A stretch of 64,000 bases of DNA from Brenneria izadpanahii (GTDB taxonomy: Bacteria > Pseudomonadota > Gammaproteobacteria > Enterobacterales > Enterobacteriaceae). The notes beneath the pieces were generated by a model, which had not been told where the DNA came from, did no database searches, and saw nothing but the letters and a program-made list of their open reading frames with translations. Location: the NCBI RefSeq assembly GCF_017569925.1, contig NZ_CP050854.1, forward strand, positions 4,216,001 through 4,280,000, written 5' to 3'. The translations under genes and the position numbers were made by a program. Positions 18,919 through 28,213 of the stretch are shown here, piece after piece; the first letter of the stretch is position 1; each line of letters begins with the position of its first letter.

Positions 18919-19125
18919 GTGTATAAGGCGTATGACAGATACAGAAATCCGCTCGATACCGGTTACCGCGTGATGCAAAGCGATTCTCGCCTGGTCGGAA
19001 CCATTGCGGCTATTCATACCGAAAATCTAAAACGTGAAGAAGTCCGTCGTTCAAAATGCGTCGAGCTGCGAGGCGTTAAAGGGCTATTTGCCCCTCAAGA
19101 ACTAATGTGTCTTAGCCGTGCCTGA
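18919..19125 (+). CDS. ydfZ: YdfZ-like small protein
   Basis: A 68-residue protein with a GTG start and a strong AAGGAGG ribosome site eight bases upstream. It aligns along its whole length with E. coli YdfZ: AYDRYRNPLDTGYRVM near the start, GTIAAIHTENL in the middle, and the end APQELMCL. YdfZ is annotated as a putative selenium-binding protein, but its role is not established. In E. coli ydfZ also lies within the ydfI-rsp neighbourhood. No FNR site was recognised upstream, although the E. coli gene is reported to be anaerobically induced. Confidence 0.85.
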   Translation: MYKAYDRYRNPLDTGYRVMQSDSRLVGTIAAIHTENLKREEVRRSKCVELRGVKGLFAPQELMCLSRA

Positions 19126-19180
19126 TCTTTAGGATGCGTGGTATTTTAACGCGCGGTTTATGATGCAGTGTTTTTGTTAT

Positions 19181-19203
19181 TCGGGCGTCGTTTTGTCGCC
19201 CGA
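19181..19203. terminator. Hairpin between convergent ydfZ and rspR
   Basis: Arms TCGGGCG (19181-19187) and CGCCCGA (19197-19203) pair between two convergent genes. The T run is short, so this may be a weak bidirectional terminator. Confidence 0.5.
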
Positions 19204-19246
19204 TATTGCCCAAACGCTTTCACCCCGCCCCGGCAAACATCTCCGT

Positions 19247-19933
19247 TCAGGTTCGTTCAAACCAATCGCTGTTTTGTTCCGCGATCGGGGTAATCGAATA
19301 AATCATTTCCTGTAAGTGATCGCGCAGCGCCTTTTCAGCCGCATCGGGATCGCGTTTTTTCAATCCGTCAAAAATAAGATAGTGCTGCTGAATCAGACTC
19401 TGCGGCGGGGAAACCTGGCCCAGGCTGAGGAAACGCACCCTGTCCATGGTCGCTTTAATCGATTCAATGGTTTCCCAGGCCAGAGGACACTTTGCAATCT
19501 GGGTCAAAAACTGATGGAAGCTGTCATCAAGGTTGAGAAACTCGCGGATCTGTTCATTCTGCGCAGCCAGTTCCTGACGGCGCAGGTTATGTTCCAGCGA
19601 CAGCAATTGCTCATCGGTTACCATCCCGGCGGCGCGGCGGACAATCGCACACTCCAGCGCCTGGCGGATAAAGCGGGCATCCGCCACCCGCTGTTCGGAA
19701 ATCTTCATCACAAAGGTGCCGCGCTGCGGCAGTATCTGCACCAGCCCGGATTCAGCCAGCTTGATAAACGCCTCTCTGACTGGCTGGCGAGACACCGCGA
19801 AACGCGTTGATATCTCTTTTTCAGACAGCAGCTTACCCGGCGGAATATTGCATTCCACGATATCTCTTCGCAGTACGCGATAAATTTGTTGATTTACAGG
19901 CTCATTGTTATTGATTTGAAAAGAGTTATCCAT
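19247..19933 (-). CDS. rspR: RspR-like GntR/FCD regulator
   Basis: Transcription repressor of 228 residues. The winged helix (about 12-80) carries [21 protein letters not shown] and [20 protein letters not shown], and the FCD domain contains [33 protein letters not shown]. Both blocks match E. coli RspR (YdfH), which represses the rsp operon. It lies upstream of ydfI on the same strand, with 176 bases between. The likely targets are the promoter upstream of rspA and perhaps its own. Confidence 0.87.
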   Translation of the reverse strand: MDNSFQINNNEPVNQQIYRVLRRDIVECNIPPGKLLSEKEISTRFAVSRQPVREAFIKLAESGLVQILPQRGTFVMKISEQRVADARFIRQALECAIVRRAAGMVTDEQLLSLEHNLRRQELAAQNEQIREFLNLDDSFHQFLTQIAKCPLAWETIESIKATMDRVRFLSLGQVSPPQSLIQQHYLIFDGLKKRDPDAAEKALRDHLQEMIYSITPIAEQNSDWFERT

Positions 19934-20054
19934 TCAGCCGTTTTTTACCCAAGATATTTGCCGACTGAATATCATACATCCTTCACGCTTATCGCCCTAG
20001 GCATAATTATTGCCAAAAGAGCTGATGTTCAGACATACACGGCTAATGAAAATA

Positions 20055-20092
20055 GCTTAAAAAGCACGGCCGATTGATAAACCGTGCTTTAC
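20055..20092 (-). terminator. Terminator after ydfI
   Basis: On the minus strand AAAGCACGG and CCGTGCTTT form a 9-bp stem (20061-20069 with 20082-20090) around a 12-base loop and run into TTTTTAAG. It ends the rspA-rspB-ydfJ-ydfI direction. Confidence 0.8.
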
Positions 20093-20109
20093 CAGGATTG
20101 CCGTATAAA

Positions 20110-21576
20110 TTAGCGGACTAACGTTTTTAACGTTGCTTTGGCGCCTTTTTCCACCAACGCCAGATAAAACTGCGTTACCGTTTGCACGAAGGTTTGATTG
20201 TGGGATAAGTCCTGACCAAAAACGGCATCCAAAGAGAGTAATGCCGTCACTCGCTCTTTCCCTTCACGGCTTCGTTGTACCGTTTCGGCTAGCACCGCCT
20301 GCAACGGATCGCTGATTTCAATGGGTTGCCCTTGTTCATCAACCCCGCCGACATAACGCATCCAGCCCGCGACGCCTAACGCCAGCATGTCAAAGCGGCT
20401 GTCATGAGCCAGATGCCAGCGAATGGAATCCAGCATGCGCTGCGGCAATTTCTGCGAACCGTCCATCGCTATCTGCCAGGTACGGTGTTTTAAGGCCCGG
20501 TTACGATAGCGCGCCAGCAACGCATCCGCATAGGCGGCGAGATCAACGCCCTGAACGCTCAGCGTGGGCGCCTGCTCTTGCAGCATTAAGCGGTGCGCCG
20601 CCGCCACAAGATCGCCATCTTGCATACATTCGCTAATGTATTGGTAGCCGGACAGGTAACCCAAATAGGCCAGGAACGAGTGGCTGCCATTGAGCATTCT
20701 CAGCTTCATTTCTTCAAACGGCAGCACATCCTGTACCAATTCGGCCCCGGCTTTTTCCCACTCAGGACGATCATTCACAAAGTTATCTTCGATAACCCAT
20801 TGAAAAAACGGCTCACAGGCAACGCCGGCCGGATCGACGACGCCCAATTGGTTATGAATAGTTTCCAGCGTCTCCGGCGTGATCGCCGGAACGATCCTAT
20901 CGACCATCGTGGAAGGAAAAGTGATGTTCCGCTCAATCCATCGCGCCAACTCGATATCCTGCTGCTCAGCCAATTGCACAATCACATTGCGGGTAACGTG
21001 GCCATTTTCCGGCATATTGTCGCAGGACATCACGCTGAATGGACGCAACTGACGTTCCCGTCTGCGCTTAATGGCAGCCAGAATCACGCCGGGCAGGGAG
21101 CGCGGCTGGTCGGGCGACGATAAGTCATGACTAATCAGCGGATGTTCGGTATTTAACCGGCCGGTCGCCGGATGATGGCAATAGCCCTTTTCAGTCACGG
21201 TAATTGACACGATGGCAATATCCGGCGCGCTCAGCGCTTCCAATACCGCATCAATACCGTCAATTTCGGCGTGCAGCGCCGATGTCGCCACTCCCACAAT
21301 TCGGCTCTGCCATCCGGTATCGGCCATTTCCGATACCGACCAGAGTAAATCCTGCTGACGAATATCGTTGATTTGCTGCTCGCCGCCAACCAGATTGATC
21401 TCGCAATATCCCCAGTCGCTATTGTGTTCAGATGCCAGCTTATCGGCGCAAACCGCCTGATGAGCCCGGTGAAACGCGCCAAAACCGATATGGGCGATAC
21501 GCGTCTTCAGGGCGCTGCGATTATATTTTGGAACGATCACCTGTGGTTTCAGCAGGCTAAATTCAGTGATTTTCAT
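20110..21576 (-). CDS. ydfI: YdfI-like mannitol dehydrogenase family oxidoreductase
   Basis: NAD-dependent oxidoreductase of 488 residues from the polyol-specific long-chain dehydrogenase group that includes fructuronate reductase UxuB and mannitol dehydrogenase. The N-terminal nucleotide motif is IAHIGFGAFHRAHQ, and the catalytic domain holds FPSTMVDRIVPAIT and KLRMLNGSHSFLAYLGYL (catalytic Lys followed by Asn and His). Its position next to rspB-rspA makes a fructuronate or related sugar-acid substrate likely. The same order is present in E. coli. Confidence 0.88.
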   Translation of the reverse strand: MKITEFSLLKPQVIVPKYNRSALKTRIAHIGFGAFHRAHQAVCADKLASEHNSDWGYCEINLVGGEQQINDIRQQDLLWSVSEMADTGWQSRIVGVATSALHAEIDGIDAVLEALSAPDIAIVSITVTEKGYCHHPATGRLNTEHPLISHDLSSPDQPRSLPGVILAAIKRRRERQLRPFSVMSCDNMPENGHVTRNVIVQLAEQQDIELARWIERNITFPSTMVDRIVPAITPETLETIHNQLGVVDPAGVACEPFFQWVIEDNFVNDRPEWEKAGAELVQDVLPFEEMKLRMLNGSHSFLAYLGYLSGYQYISECMQDGDLVAAAHRLMLQEQAPTLSVQGVDLAAYADALLARYRNRALKHRTWQIAMDGSQKLPQRMLDSIRWHLAHDSRFDMLALGVAGWMRYVGGVDEQGQPIEISDPLQAVLAETVQRSREGKERVTALLSLDAVFGQDLSHNQTFVQTVTQFYLALVEKGAKATLKTLVR

Positions 21577-21672
21577 TCTTTTCCCCGATCTCGATTTTAA
21601 AAATATTGAGGTATTGCCGCTATTAAATAAAACCAGAGAGATTGTCGTCCGTTCTATCTCTCTGAATATTTA

Positions 21673-23034
21673 TTATGCGGCATCCTCCAGAGCGCCCAGG
21701 TCGCGATCTTTTACTTCCGGCATGCAAATGGCTGAGAATAAACCGACAAGTGAATAAATAATTAACATAGCAGCGATAGGCCACCAGGATCCGGTCATAT
21801 TACAGAAGATACCGGCCAACAGCGGACCGAATCCGACGGCAACCAACCCTCCCGCTTCTTTGGCGATAGCCATTTGCGTGAAACGATCCCGCGCGCCGAA
21901 TATTTCCGCCATGGTAATATTTTCGAGCGCAAACAAACCTAATACGGCCACGTTATGAATAACAATAATGCAGAGGATTATCGTGCTGACCGCGACATTT
22001 TTATCCACAATGATCGACAGCATTGGGTAAGCCAGAATGATCGCGGAAATATTGATAATAATATAAGGAATCCGCCGCCCGACCTTATCAGAGAGCCACC
22101 CCAGTAACGGTATGGTAATAAAACCGATGACGGAACTGATCATTAGCGCATCGGTCGGAATCGCTTTTTCAAACAATAATGTCTGGACTAAATAACCGGC
22201 CAGGAATGTTTGAATAAGACCTGAATTGCCAGCCTGACCAAACCGTAGCCCGGTAGCCAGCCAGAAAGACTTACCCTTGAACATGCTTAATATTGATTTA
22301 CTGGCAATAACAGGCGCTTGAGTCGACGACGCGTCATCACCGGTTTCATTAACTTCTTCAAAGACAGGGCTTTCTTTAAGGTTCATCCTTAACCATATGG
22401 CAAAGAACATGACGACCACGCTGCACAGGAAAGGCACGCGCCAGCCCCATGCGAGTAATTGTTCTTTATCGAGCAGGAAAAACATAATCGCCCAAATCGC
22501 CGTCGCGCTAAGCGTTCCGCAGTTCGTGCCCATCGCAACCAGAGAGGAAATAATCCCGCGTTTTCCTCGCGGCGAGTATTCCGCCAGCATGGTGCCCGCG
22601 CCGGATATTTCAGCGCCTGCGCCCAATCCCTGAACGATGCGTAGCGTCACCAACAAGATGGGGGCAAAAATGCCAATCTGGGCATAGGTGGGTAAAACGC
22701 CGATTAGCGTCGTACAGATCCCCATCATCGTAATAGTAATAAAGAGGACTTTCTTCCTTCCTATTCTGTCCCCCATTCTTCCGAAGATAAAGGCGCCGAC
22801 AATACGCGCTATATATCCCGCGCCGTAGGTTCCCATCGCCAAAATTAAGGCCATGGCCGCAGACTGTTCCGGGAAAAATATTTCATGAAAAACTAATGCA
22901 GCTCCTAGCGAGTACAACTGAAAGTCCATAAATTCCAAAGCGGTTCCTAACCATCCGGATACAGCCGCTTTTACTAAATCAGTGGTGCTCCGCTCAGGTT
23001 TATTCGTCCTGGACTCTACTTGTTTATTGTTCAT
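21673..23034 (-). CDS. ydfJ: YdfJ-like metabolite:proton symporter (MFS, MHS family)
   Basis: Inner-membrane transporter of 453 residues with 12 hydrophobic segments. AVSGWLGTALEFMDFQLYSLGAA starts the protein as in the metabolite:H+ symporter group (ShiA, ProP), and GRMGDRIGRKKVLFITI is the conserved loop 2-3. It probably imports the sugar acid handled by RspA, RspB and YdfI. In E. coli K-12 the gene at this place is broken by a prophage; here it is complete. The order ydfI-ydfJ-rspB-rspA is conserved. Confidence 0.87.
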   Translation of the reverse strand: MNNKQVESRTNKPERSTTDLVKAAVSGWLGTALEFMDFQLYSLGAALVFHEIFFPEQSAAMALILAMGTYGAGYIARIVGAFIFGRMGDRIGRKKVLFITITMMGICTTLIGVLPTYAQIGIFAPILLVTLRIVQGLGAGAEISGAGTMLAEYSPRGKRGIISSLVAMGTNCGTLSATAIWAIMFFLLDKEQLLAWGWRVPFLCSVVVMFFAIWLRMNLKESPVFEEVNETGDDASSTQAPVIASKSILSMFKGKSFWLATGLRFGQAGNSGLIQTFLAGYLVQTLLFEKAIPTDALMISSVIGFITIPLLGWLSDKVGRRIPYIIINISAIILAYPMLSIIVDKNVAVSTIILCIIVIHNVAVLGLFALENITMAEIFGARDRFTQMAIAKEAGGLVAVGFGPLLAGIFCNMTGSWWPIAAMLIIYSLVGLFSAICMPEVKDRDLGALEDAA

Positions 23035-23108
23035 ATTTATACTCTCTACGATTTGTAGTTAGCGTATAGCACTCTATCAGGTACAATTTATAAATGCGCT
23101 ATACCTCT

Positions 23109-23136
23109 ATCCAGGCCTGGCGAATAGGGCCTGGAT
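23109..23136. other. Hairpin in the rspB-ydfJ spacer
   Basis: A perfect 9-bp stem (ATCCAGGCC at 23109-23117, complement at 23128-23136) lies in the 211-base gap between rspB and ydfJ. There is no T run, so it may reduce or process the transcript rather than end it. Confidence 0.45.
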
Positions 23137-23245
23137 AAATACAGAAGAAGATAGTTGTTATAAAAACGCCCGGTGTTGTTTAAATCAATCGTCACCCCCC
23201 TTTAAATAAATTGCAGAAACAATCTAACCTGCTATTTATTAAAAC

Positions 23246-24265
23246 TTATTCATCAAATTCCAATAACACCTTACAACAGCTTTTTTGATCCTTTTCGAAA
23301 ATCTCAATCGCATTAACGACTTGCTCATAATAAAATTGATGAGTGATTAATTTTGACGGATCGATTTTCTTCTTTTGCAGCCATTCAATAACAACCGGAA
23401 ATTTGTTCGCATTGAGTCTTGATGAAAAAATAGAAAGCTCTTTACTCGTAATCCCTTGTTGGCTTATATGACAAGGTTCGTTGGAAAAGCCCATGATAGC
23501 GATGCGGGCCGCCGGCGAGGCAATGGTGATCGCTTCTTGCAAAATCGCCGGATGGCAGGCCGCGTCAATAATCAGCGTCGGTTTAATATTCAGCTTGTCC
23601 AATTCATCCTTTAATGACAGCGACGCGTTATTAATCACTTTAGTGGCGCCGCAGCGCTGCGCCATACTTAAACGCTCAGGAATGCGATCGACGACAATCA
23701 CTTCTTTAACCTGATATACCCCTTTTAGCACCTGAACAGATGTCAATCCCATCGGTCCGGCCCCGTAAATCAGAGCGATATCCTGTTCAGTGGGCTTAAC
23801 TTGAGCCGTCACATTTGCCGAGATGGTAAAAGGCTCCACCATCACCGCGAACTCATCAGGAATCTCATCAGGAATGGGGTAGGCGTTTTTAGCCGGCACG
23901 GCGGCATAATCGCTAAATCCGCCATCACGGTGGACGCCTAATACCACCAAAGAACTACATACGTTCGGCCTGCCAATAGAACAAGGATAGCAGTGTCCGC
24001 AACTGACGACCGGATCAACCGACACCCGTTCGCCAATGCGCGATACATCCACGCCCTCGCCGACGGCATCAATAACACCGAAGAATTCGTGGCCAATGAC
24101 TCTGGGGTATTTGGCAAAAGGATTGTGTCCACGGTAAATATGGCTATCCGAACCGCAAATTCCGGCTAACTTCACCTTGACTCTGACTTCGCCACCGGCT
24201 GGCTGAGGGATCTCTCTTTCCTCGATCGCCAAATCATTCGGCTGTTTTATAACGATGCTTTTCAT
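23246..24265 (-). CDS. rspB: RspB-like zinc-dependent alcohol dehydrogenase
   Basis: Medium-chain dehydrogenase of 339 residues, probably an L-gulonate/sugar-acid 5-dehydrogenase-type oxidoreductase. The zinc and coenzyme motifs are GICGSDSHIYRGHNPFAKYPRVIGHEFFGV (catalytic Zn), GHCYPCSIGRPNVC (structural Zn cysteines) and ALIYGAGPMGLTSVQ (NAD site). I start at 24265 (MKSIVIKQPND), as in E. coli RspB; the open frame extends 120 codons further only because it runs out of frame through rspA. It lies 13 bases after the rspA stop. Confidence 0.92.
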   Translation of the reverse strand: MKSIVIKQPNDLAIEEREIPQPAGGEVRVKVKLAGICGSDSHIYRGHNPFAKYPRVIGHEFFGVIDAVGEGVDVSRIGERVSVDPVVSCGHCYPCSIGRPNVCSSLVVLGVHRDGGFSDYAAVPAKNAYPIPDEIPDEFAVMVEPFTISANVTAQVKPTEQDIALIYGAGPMGLTSVQVLKGVYQVKEVIVVDRIPERLSMAQRCGATKVINNASLSLKDELDKLNIKPTLIIDAACHPAILQEAITIASPAARIAIMGFSNEPCHISQQGITSKELSIFSSRLNANKFPVVIEWLQKKKIDPSKLITHQFYYEQVVNAIEIFEKDQKSCCKVLLEFDE

Positions 24266-24278
24266 ATTGTTACCTCTG

Positions 24279-25493
24279 TCACCAACTCCACAGCGTGCCG
24301 TCTTCGAGACGCGCCACCGGCAAATAGGCGGGTTCATAGGGATATTTGGCCGCCAGCTTTTCATCAAATTCGATCCCCAGCCCAGGCTTATCGCCAGGGT
24401 GCATATAACCGTCGTCAAACACCCAGTTATGCGGGAATACTTCCAGCATCTGCTCGGAATAGCCCATATATTCCTGTACGCCGAAGTTGGGCACCCAAAG
24501 ATCGAAGTGCAGCGCGGCGGCCATACAGATAGGCGACAGATCGGAAGGACCGTGAGAGCCGGTGCGAACCTGGTATAACGAAGCAAAATCGGCAATTCGC
24601 CGCATCCCGGTGATGCCGCCGGCATGAGTGATGGTGGTGCGGATATAGTCGATCAGCTGCTCTTCGATTAGCTGTTTGCAATCCCAAATGCTGTTGAATA
24701 CCTCGCCGACGGCAATCGGCGTTACGGTGTGTTGGCGGATTAAGCGGAAACATTCCTGATTTTCGGCGGGCGTCGGATCTTCCATCCAGAATAGGCGGTA
24801 ATCCTCGATGCTCTTGCCAAAACGGGCGGCTTCTATCGGCGTCAACCGGTGGTGCATGTCGTGCAGCAGATGTTCTGAGAAACCAAACTTTTCGCGCACG
24901 GCTTCGAACAATTTCGGCGTGAAGTCGAGATACTTTTCCGTTGACCACAGTTGCTCTTCGGGCCAGTTGCCCTTGGTTGCCGGCTCATAGGCCAGCCCTT
25001 TGCCTTTCGCCATGCCGTAGGTGGTTTTCATACCGGGGACGCCGCACTGCACGCGAATGGCTTTGAAGCCCATATCGCGATGTTTGGCGTAATCTTCCAG
25101 CACTTCATCAATAGTATGGCCGGTGGTATGGCAATAAACCATTACGCCGGTGCGCGATGCGCCGCCCAGTAACTGATAGAGCGGCAGGTTGGCGACTTTG
25201 CCCTTGATATCCCACAGCGCCATATCTACGGCTGAAATGGCCGACATCGTCACCGGGCCGCGGCGCCAATAGGCGCCTTTATAAAAAAACTGCCAAATAT
25301 CTTCAATCCGTTGGGCGTCCCGGCCAATCAGCTGCGGGCAAAGGTGATCTTTGAGGTAAGACGCGACCGACAGTTCACGACCGTTGAGCGTGGCATCCCC
25401 AATGCCGGTAACTCCGCTGTCCGTGGTGATTTTCAGGGTGACGAAATTACGCCCCGGACAGGTAACAAACACTTCTGCGCTGACAATTTTCAC
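24279..25493 (-). CDS. rspA: RspA-like D-mannonate dehydratase (enolase superfamily)
   Basis: Enzyme of 404 residues that removes water from D-mannonate or a similar acid sugar to give a 2-keto-3-deoxy acid. It is nearly identical in pattern to E. coli Rsp[17 protein letters not shown] at the start, then the barrel metal ligands around [19 protein letters not shown] and VGEVFNS, and the general-base His of [16 protein letters not shown] use the GTG at 25493 (VKIVSAEVF) because AGAAGGAT lies 8-15 bases upstream and E. coli RspA begins MKIVKAEVF at the same point. First gene of the operon rspA-rspB-ydfJ-ydfI. Confidence 0.92.
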   Translation of the reverse strand: MKIVSAEVFVTCPGRNFVTLKITTDSGVTGIGDATLNGRELSVASYLKDHLCPQLIGRDAQRIEDIWQFFYKGAYWRRGPVTMSAISAVDMALWDIKGKVANLPLYQLLGGASRTGVMVYCHTTGHTIDEVLEDYAKHRDMGFKAIRVQCGVPGMKTTYGMAKGKGLAYEPATKGNWPEEQLWSTEKYLDFTPKLFEAVREKFGFSEHLLHDMHHRLTPIEAARFGKSIEDYRLFWMEDPTPAENQECFRLIRQHTVTPIAVGEVFNSIWDCKQLIEEQLIDYIRTTITHAGGITGMRRIADFASLYQVRTGSHGPSDLSPICMAAALHFDLWVPNFGVQEYMGYSEQMLEVFPHNWVFDDGYMHPGDKPGLGIEFDEKLAAKYPYEPAYLPVARLEDGTLWSW

Positions 25494-25541
25494 TTTGCTT
25501 ATCCTTCTCGACTTATCACTGTTACGCCTTCTATGCTGACT

Positions 25542-25584
25542 ACCATACAAGTATATACAGAAGGATAATTTGAATCACTTCACA
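25542..25584 (-). promoter_or_regulatory. Possible CRP-dependent promoter of rspA
   Basis: On the minus strand TGTGAAGTGATTCAAA (25584-25569) matches the CRP core TGTGA-N6-TCACA at nine of ten positions. An extended -10-like TTGTATGGT ends at 25542; a start of transcription near 25535 would put the CRP centre at about -41.5, the class II position. The rsp genes of E. coli are reported to depend on CRP. Confidence 0.4.
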
Positions 25585-26353
25585 CTTATGCATTTACGAT
25601 TTAATGAGCACAGGCGGGCAAATAAAGTGATGGCTGGCGGCGCCTTCGCGGGGCTTCCGCCTCAGCGTAATCTCTTACGCCGTAGGCGTAGACGGTTTAA
25701 ACACTGCGTTTATATTCAATATCAGTATGTTAAATATAAAGGTATTTTATGGGGAGTTCGCGGCCCAGTAAGGCAAAGCCGAGTTTCATGCTTATGCGCA
25801 ATTTGGACTGTTCCATTATTTCGCTTAATCAAACGAAATGATGAAATCACATGTTTAGCTAAAAAGCATTAGCCTCGTTATATTATTACCGTCTGAGAGT
25901 AGTTTTCGAAAAAAAAACAATTACCGATCACAAATCTACTATTTCCATTACAACCGAATTAACAATATGCAAATAAAATCGCCAATGCAAATGTAAATTA
26001 TTTGAAAAATAGCAATTCATTATGCCGCAGATTATTTATCGCCTATCGAATTGAATAATTGAGAGACTTATCTAAATAACAGACAGTTATAATAGGTTAA
26101 GATTGGTTTCACATAGATATACAAAGAAATAAATGTGACTGAGAGCACAACCATCATTTCGTCGCTATGGTCAAATAAAAACGAATAAAAAGAATATGGA
26201 TTATGGGTAAGTTAGCCGTCTGATCCAGAATATTTTAAGTCATAAAAATTACCTCTGATGCCAGATTGGTACCATTTTCCCGCTTAGGCTTTTTGTTGCA
26301 CAACGCAACGGATTGTTTGTTGATCGTCAGGATGACTGAATTCAACAAAAACC
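25585..26353. other. Non-coding spacer between rspA and nrfC-like gene
   Basis: AT-rich DNA. One open frame on the plus strand (25570-25872) has a run of Arg codons from a palindromic G/C patch and no ribosome site, and it is not credited. No tRNA or other gene was seen. Confidence 0.5.
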
Positions 26354-26480
26354 TATGCCCCGAATAATTCAAGTTGCAAGAAGGCGGCGTTGCTGCGAAT
26401 CCCCAGGCGCTTACGAAGGTCGAATAACGGGAGTAAGCGAGGAAAACAGCGCCTCTGCGGCATGAAGAATAAAAGGGTAT
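26354..26480. repeat. Enterobacterial repetitive palindrome, full copy
   Basis: About 127 bases with inverted ends (TATGCCCCGAATAATTCAAG and, on the other strand, TATACCCTTTTATTC) and an inner inverted repeat CGCTTAC (26408-26414) / GTAAGCG (26433-26439). The block AATTCAAGTTGCAAGAAGGC is one I recognise from intergenic repeats of Pectobacterium, Serratia and relatives. A half copy is near 34749. Confidence 0.65.
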
Positions 26481-26549
26481 ATCACGATGATCTGCTGATA
26501 TCGGTACCACTTTTCAGCATGGCTGTAGTTTCAATGTGAAGGTTATGTT

Positions 26550-27254
26550 ATGGAAGAATTCTCTCGTCGTCGTTTTATCGCTTACCTGGGAAGCGCTATT
26601 GTTGTTACCGGGAATTCCAGCCTCGCGCTTGCGCAGACTGAAGAAGAACCCTCGAAAACCACCAAACCCAAAGGCGTCAAATACGGTCTGTTGCACAATG
26701 AGCAACGCTGCATTGGCTGCAACGCCTGTATCGGCGCCTGCAAAACCACAAACAATGTTCCTGATGGCGTGACTCGGCTGGAAATACTGAAAACGGTCGA
26801 TATTCCCGCCGAAGGAAAAACGCGGGCTTTCAAGCAATATTTCCGCAAATCCTGCCAGCACTGCGAGAATCCGCCTTGTGTTTCGGTATGTCCGACCGGC
26901 GCGTCATTTAAAGATGCGTTAACCGGCATTGTCGACGTCAACGATAAACGCTGCGTCGGCTGCCGCTACTGCATCGCCGCCTGCCCGTACCACGTCCGTT
27001 TCATTAATCCGGTCAGCAAAACGGCGGATAAATGCAACTTCTGCCGGGAAACCAATCTGGCGGCAGGCAAACAGCCCGCCTGCGTTGAAATATGCCCGAC
27101 CAAGGCGCTGGTCTTCGGCGATCTGAACGACCCCGAAAGCGATATTTCGAAAATGATCCAGGCCAATACGACCTACCGGTCGAAAGTTTATCTCGGCACC
27201 GAACCGCAGGTTTATCGCGTGCCTGGCAGACGGGGAGAAATAGACAATGCTTGA
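26550..27254 (+). CDS. nrfC: NrfC-like periplasmic 4Fe-4S ferredoxin
   Basis: Electron-transfer protein of 234 residues with a Tat signal (SRRRFIAYLGSA) at residues 5-16. Four cysteine clusters follow in the order of NrfC/DmsB-type proteins: CIGCNACIGACK, CQHCENPPCVSVCPTG, CVGCRYCIAACPY, and CNFC with CVEICPTKA, enough for four 4Fe-4S centres. The start lies after a GAAGG-type site. It overlaps nrfD by 8 bases. The usual partners, cytochromes NrfA and NrfB, are absent from the window, so the terminal reductase it serves is unknown. Confidence 0.88.
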   Translation: MEEFSRRRFIAYLGSAIVVTGNSSLALAQTEEEPSKTTKPKGVKYGLLHNEQRCIGCNACIGACKTTNNVPDGVTRLEILKTVDIPAEGKTRAFKQYFRKSCQHCENPPCVSVCPTGASFKDALTGIVDVNDKRCVGCRYCIAACPYHVRFINPVSKTADKCNFCRETNLAAGKQPACVEICPTKALVFGDLNDPESDISKMIQANTTYRSKVYLGTEPQVYRVPGRRGEIDNA

Positions 27255-28209
27255 AGCCTTCCACTTTGACTCCCTTGTATGGGACTGGCCCATCGCCATT
27301 TATCTGTTGCTGGTGGGGATTTCCGCGGGCATGGTTTCGCTGTCGATCTTGATTAAATACTATGTGCCGGCCGAATATCACGGCGGCAATAATATTATTA
27401 AATCGACCGCCATCATCGCGCCGCTGGCGGTTATCGTCGGGCTGGTGATCCTTATTTTCCACCTGACCCGGCCGATGACATTCTGGTATCTGATGGTTTT
27501 CTACAGCCCCACTTCCATCATGTCGCTTGGAGTGATGTTATTTCAGGTCTATTTCGTGGTGATCGCCTTGTGGATTATCAACCTTTACCGCGAAGGGCTG
27601 CTCCACCTGATAGCAACCAAAATCCGCCGTCCGCGGCTGACCGCGCTGGCGCAAAAGGTCACCGCCGTCATCGCCAATCAAGCCGGCGTGATTGAGAAAG
27701 TGCTGCTGGTATTGGCCATTCTGCTCGGCTGCTATACCGGTTTCCTGCTGTCCGCGCTGAAATCGTTCCCGCTGTTAAACAACCCGGTGTTGCCGGTGTT
27801 GTTCCTGGCCTCCGGCACCACTTCCGGGATTGCGGTCGCGATGCTGGCCAACGCCATGAGCCGTAACCGTTCCGGCAATACCGCAACGCTCCACTTTATT
27901 CATAAAATAGAGAACCCGGTCGTCTACGCCGAACTATTCCTGCTGTTCGCCTTCTTTGTCGGCCTTTTCCTCGGCGGCGGGCAAAAAACGGTGGCGGCGC
28001 ATACCGCCCTCAGCGGCTTCTGGGGCGGCGTGTTCTGGATCGGCATCATCGGCATCGGCATCGCCGTACCGTTAATCGCCAGCTTTATCCGCGATAAGCA
28101 TCATCAACCCAGCCGGGGCAACCTCGCCTTGATGGCGGGATTGAGTCTGCTGGGGGTGTTCTTATTACGGCTGTTTGTGCTTTATGCCGGACAAATGACG
28201 GTGGCCTGA
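27247..28209 (+). CDS. nrfD: NrfD-like quinol-oxidising membrane subunit
   Basis: Inner-membrane protein of 320 residues with about eight helices. FDSLVWDWPIAIYLLLVGISAGMVSLSILI near the start and VLAILLGCYTGFLLSALKSFPLLNNPVLPVLF in the middle match E. coli NrfD. In that family it takes electrons from menaquinol and passes them to the NrfC ferredoxin. It is co-translated with the nrfC gene (8-base overlap) and lies 4 bases before the DHA2 exporter gene. Confidence 0.9.
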   Translation: MLEAFHFDSLVWDWPIAIYLLLVGISAGMVSLSILIKYYVPAEYHGGNNIIKSTAIIAPLAVIVGLVILIFHLTRPMTFWYLMVFYSPTSIMSLGVMLFQVYFVVIALWIINLYREGLLHLIATKIRRPRLTALAQKVTAVIANQAGVIEKVLLVLAILLGCYTGFLLSALKSFPLLNNPVLPVLFLASGTTSGIAVAMLANAMSRNRSGNTATLHFIHKIENPVVYAELFLLFAFFVGLFLGGGQKTVAAHTALSGFWGGVFWIGIIGIGIAVPLIASFIRDKHHQPSRGNLALMAGLSLLGVFLLRLFVLYAGQMTVA

Positions 28210-28213
28210 TCCG

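Noticed and set aside
25570..25872. 100-codon plus-strand frame after rspA
   Set aside because: It has a run of Arg codons from a G/C-rich palindromic patch, no ribosome site and no recognisable domain.
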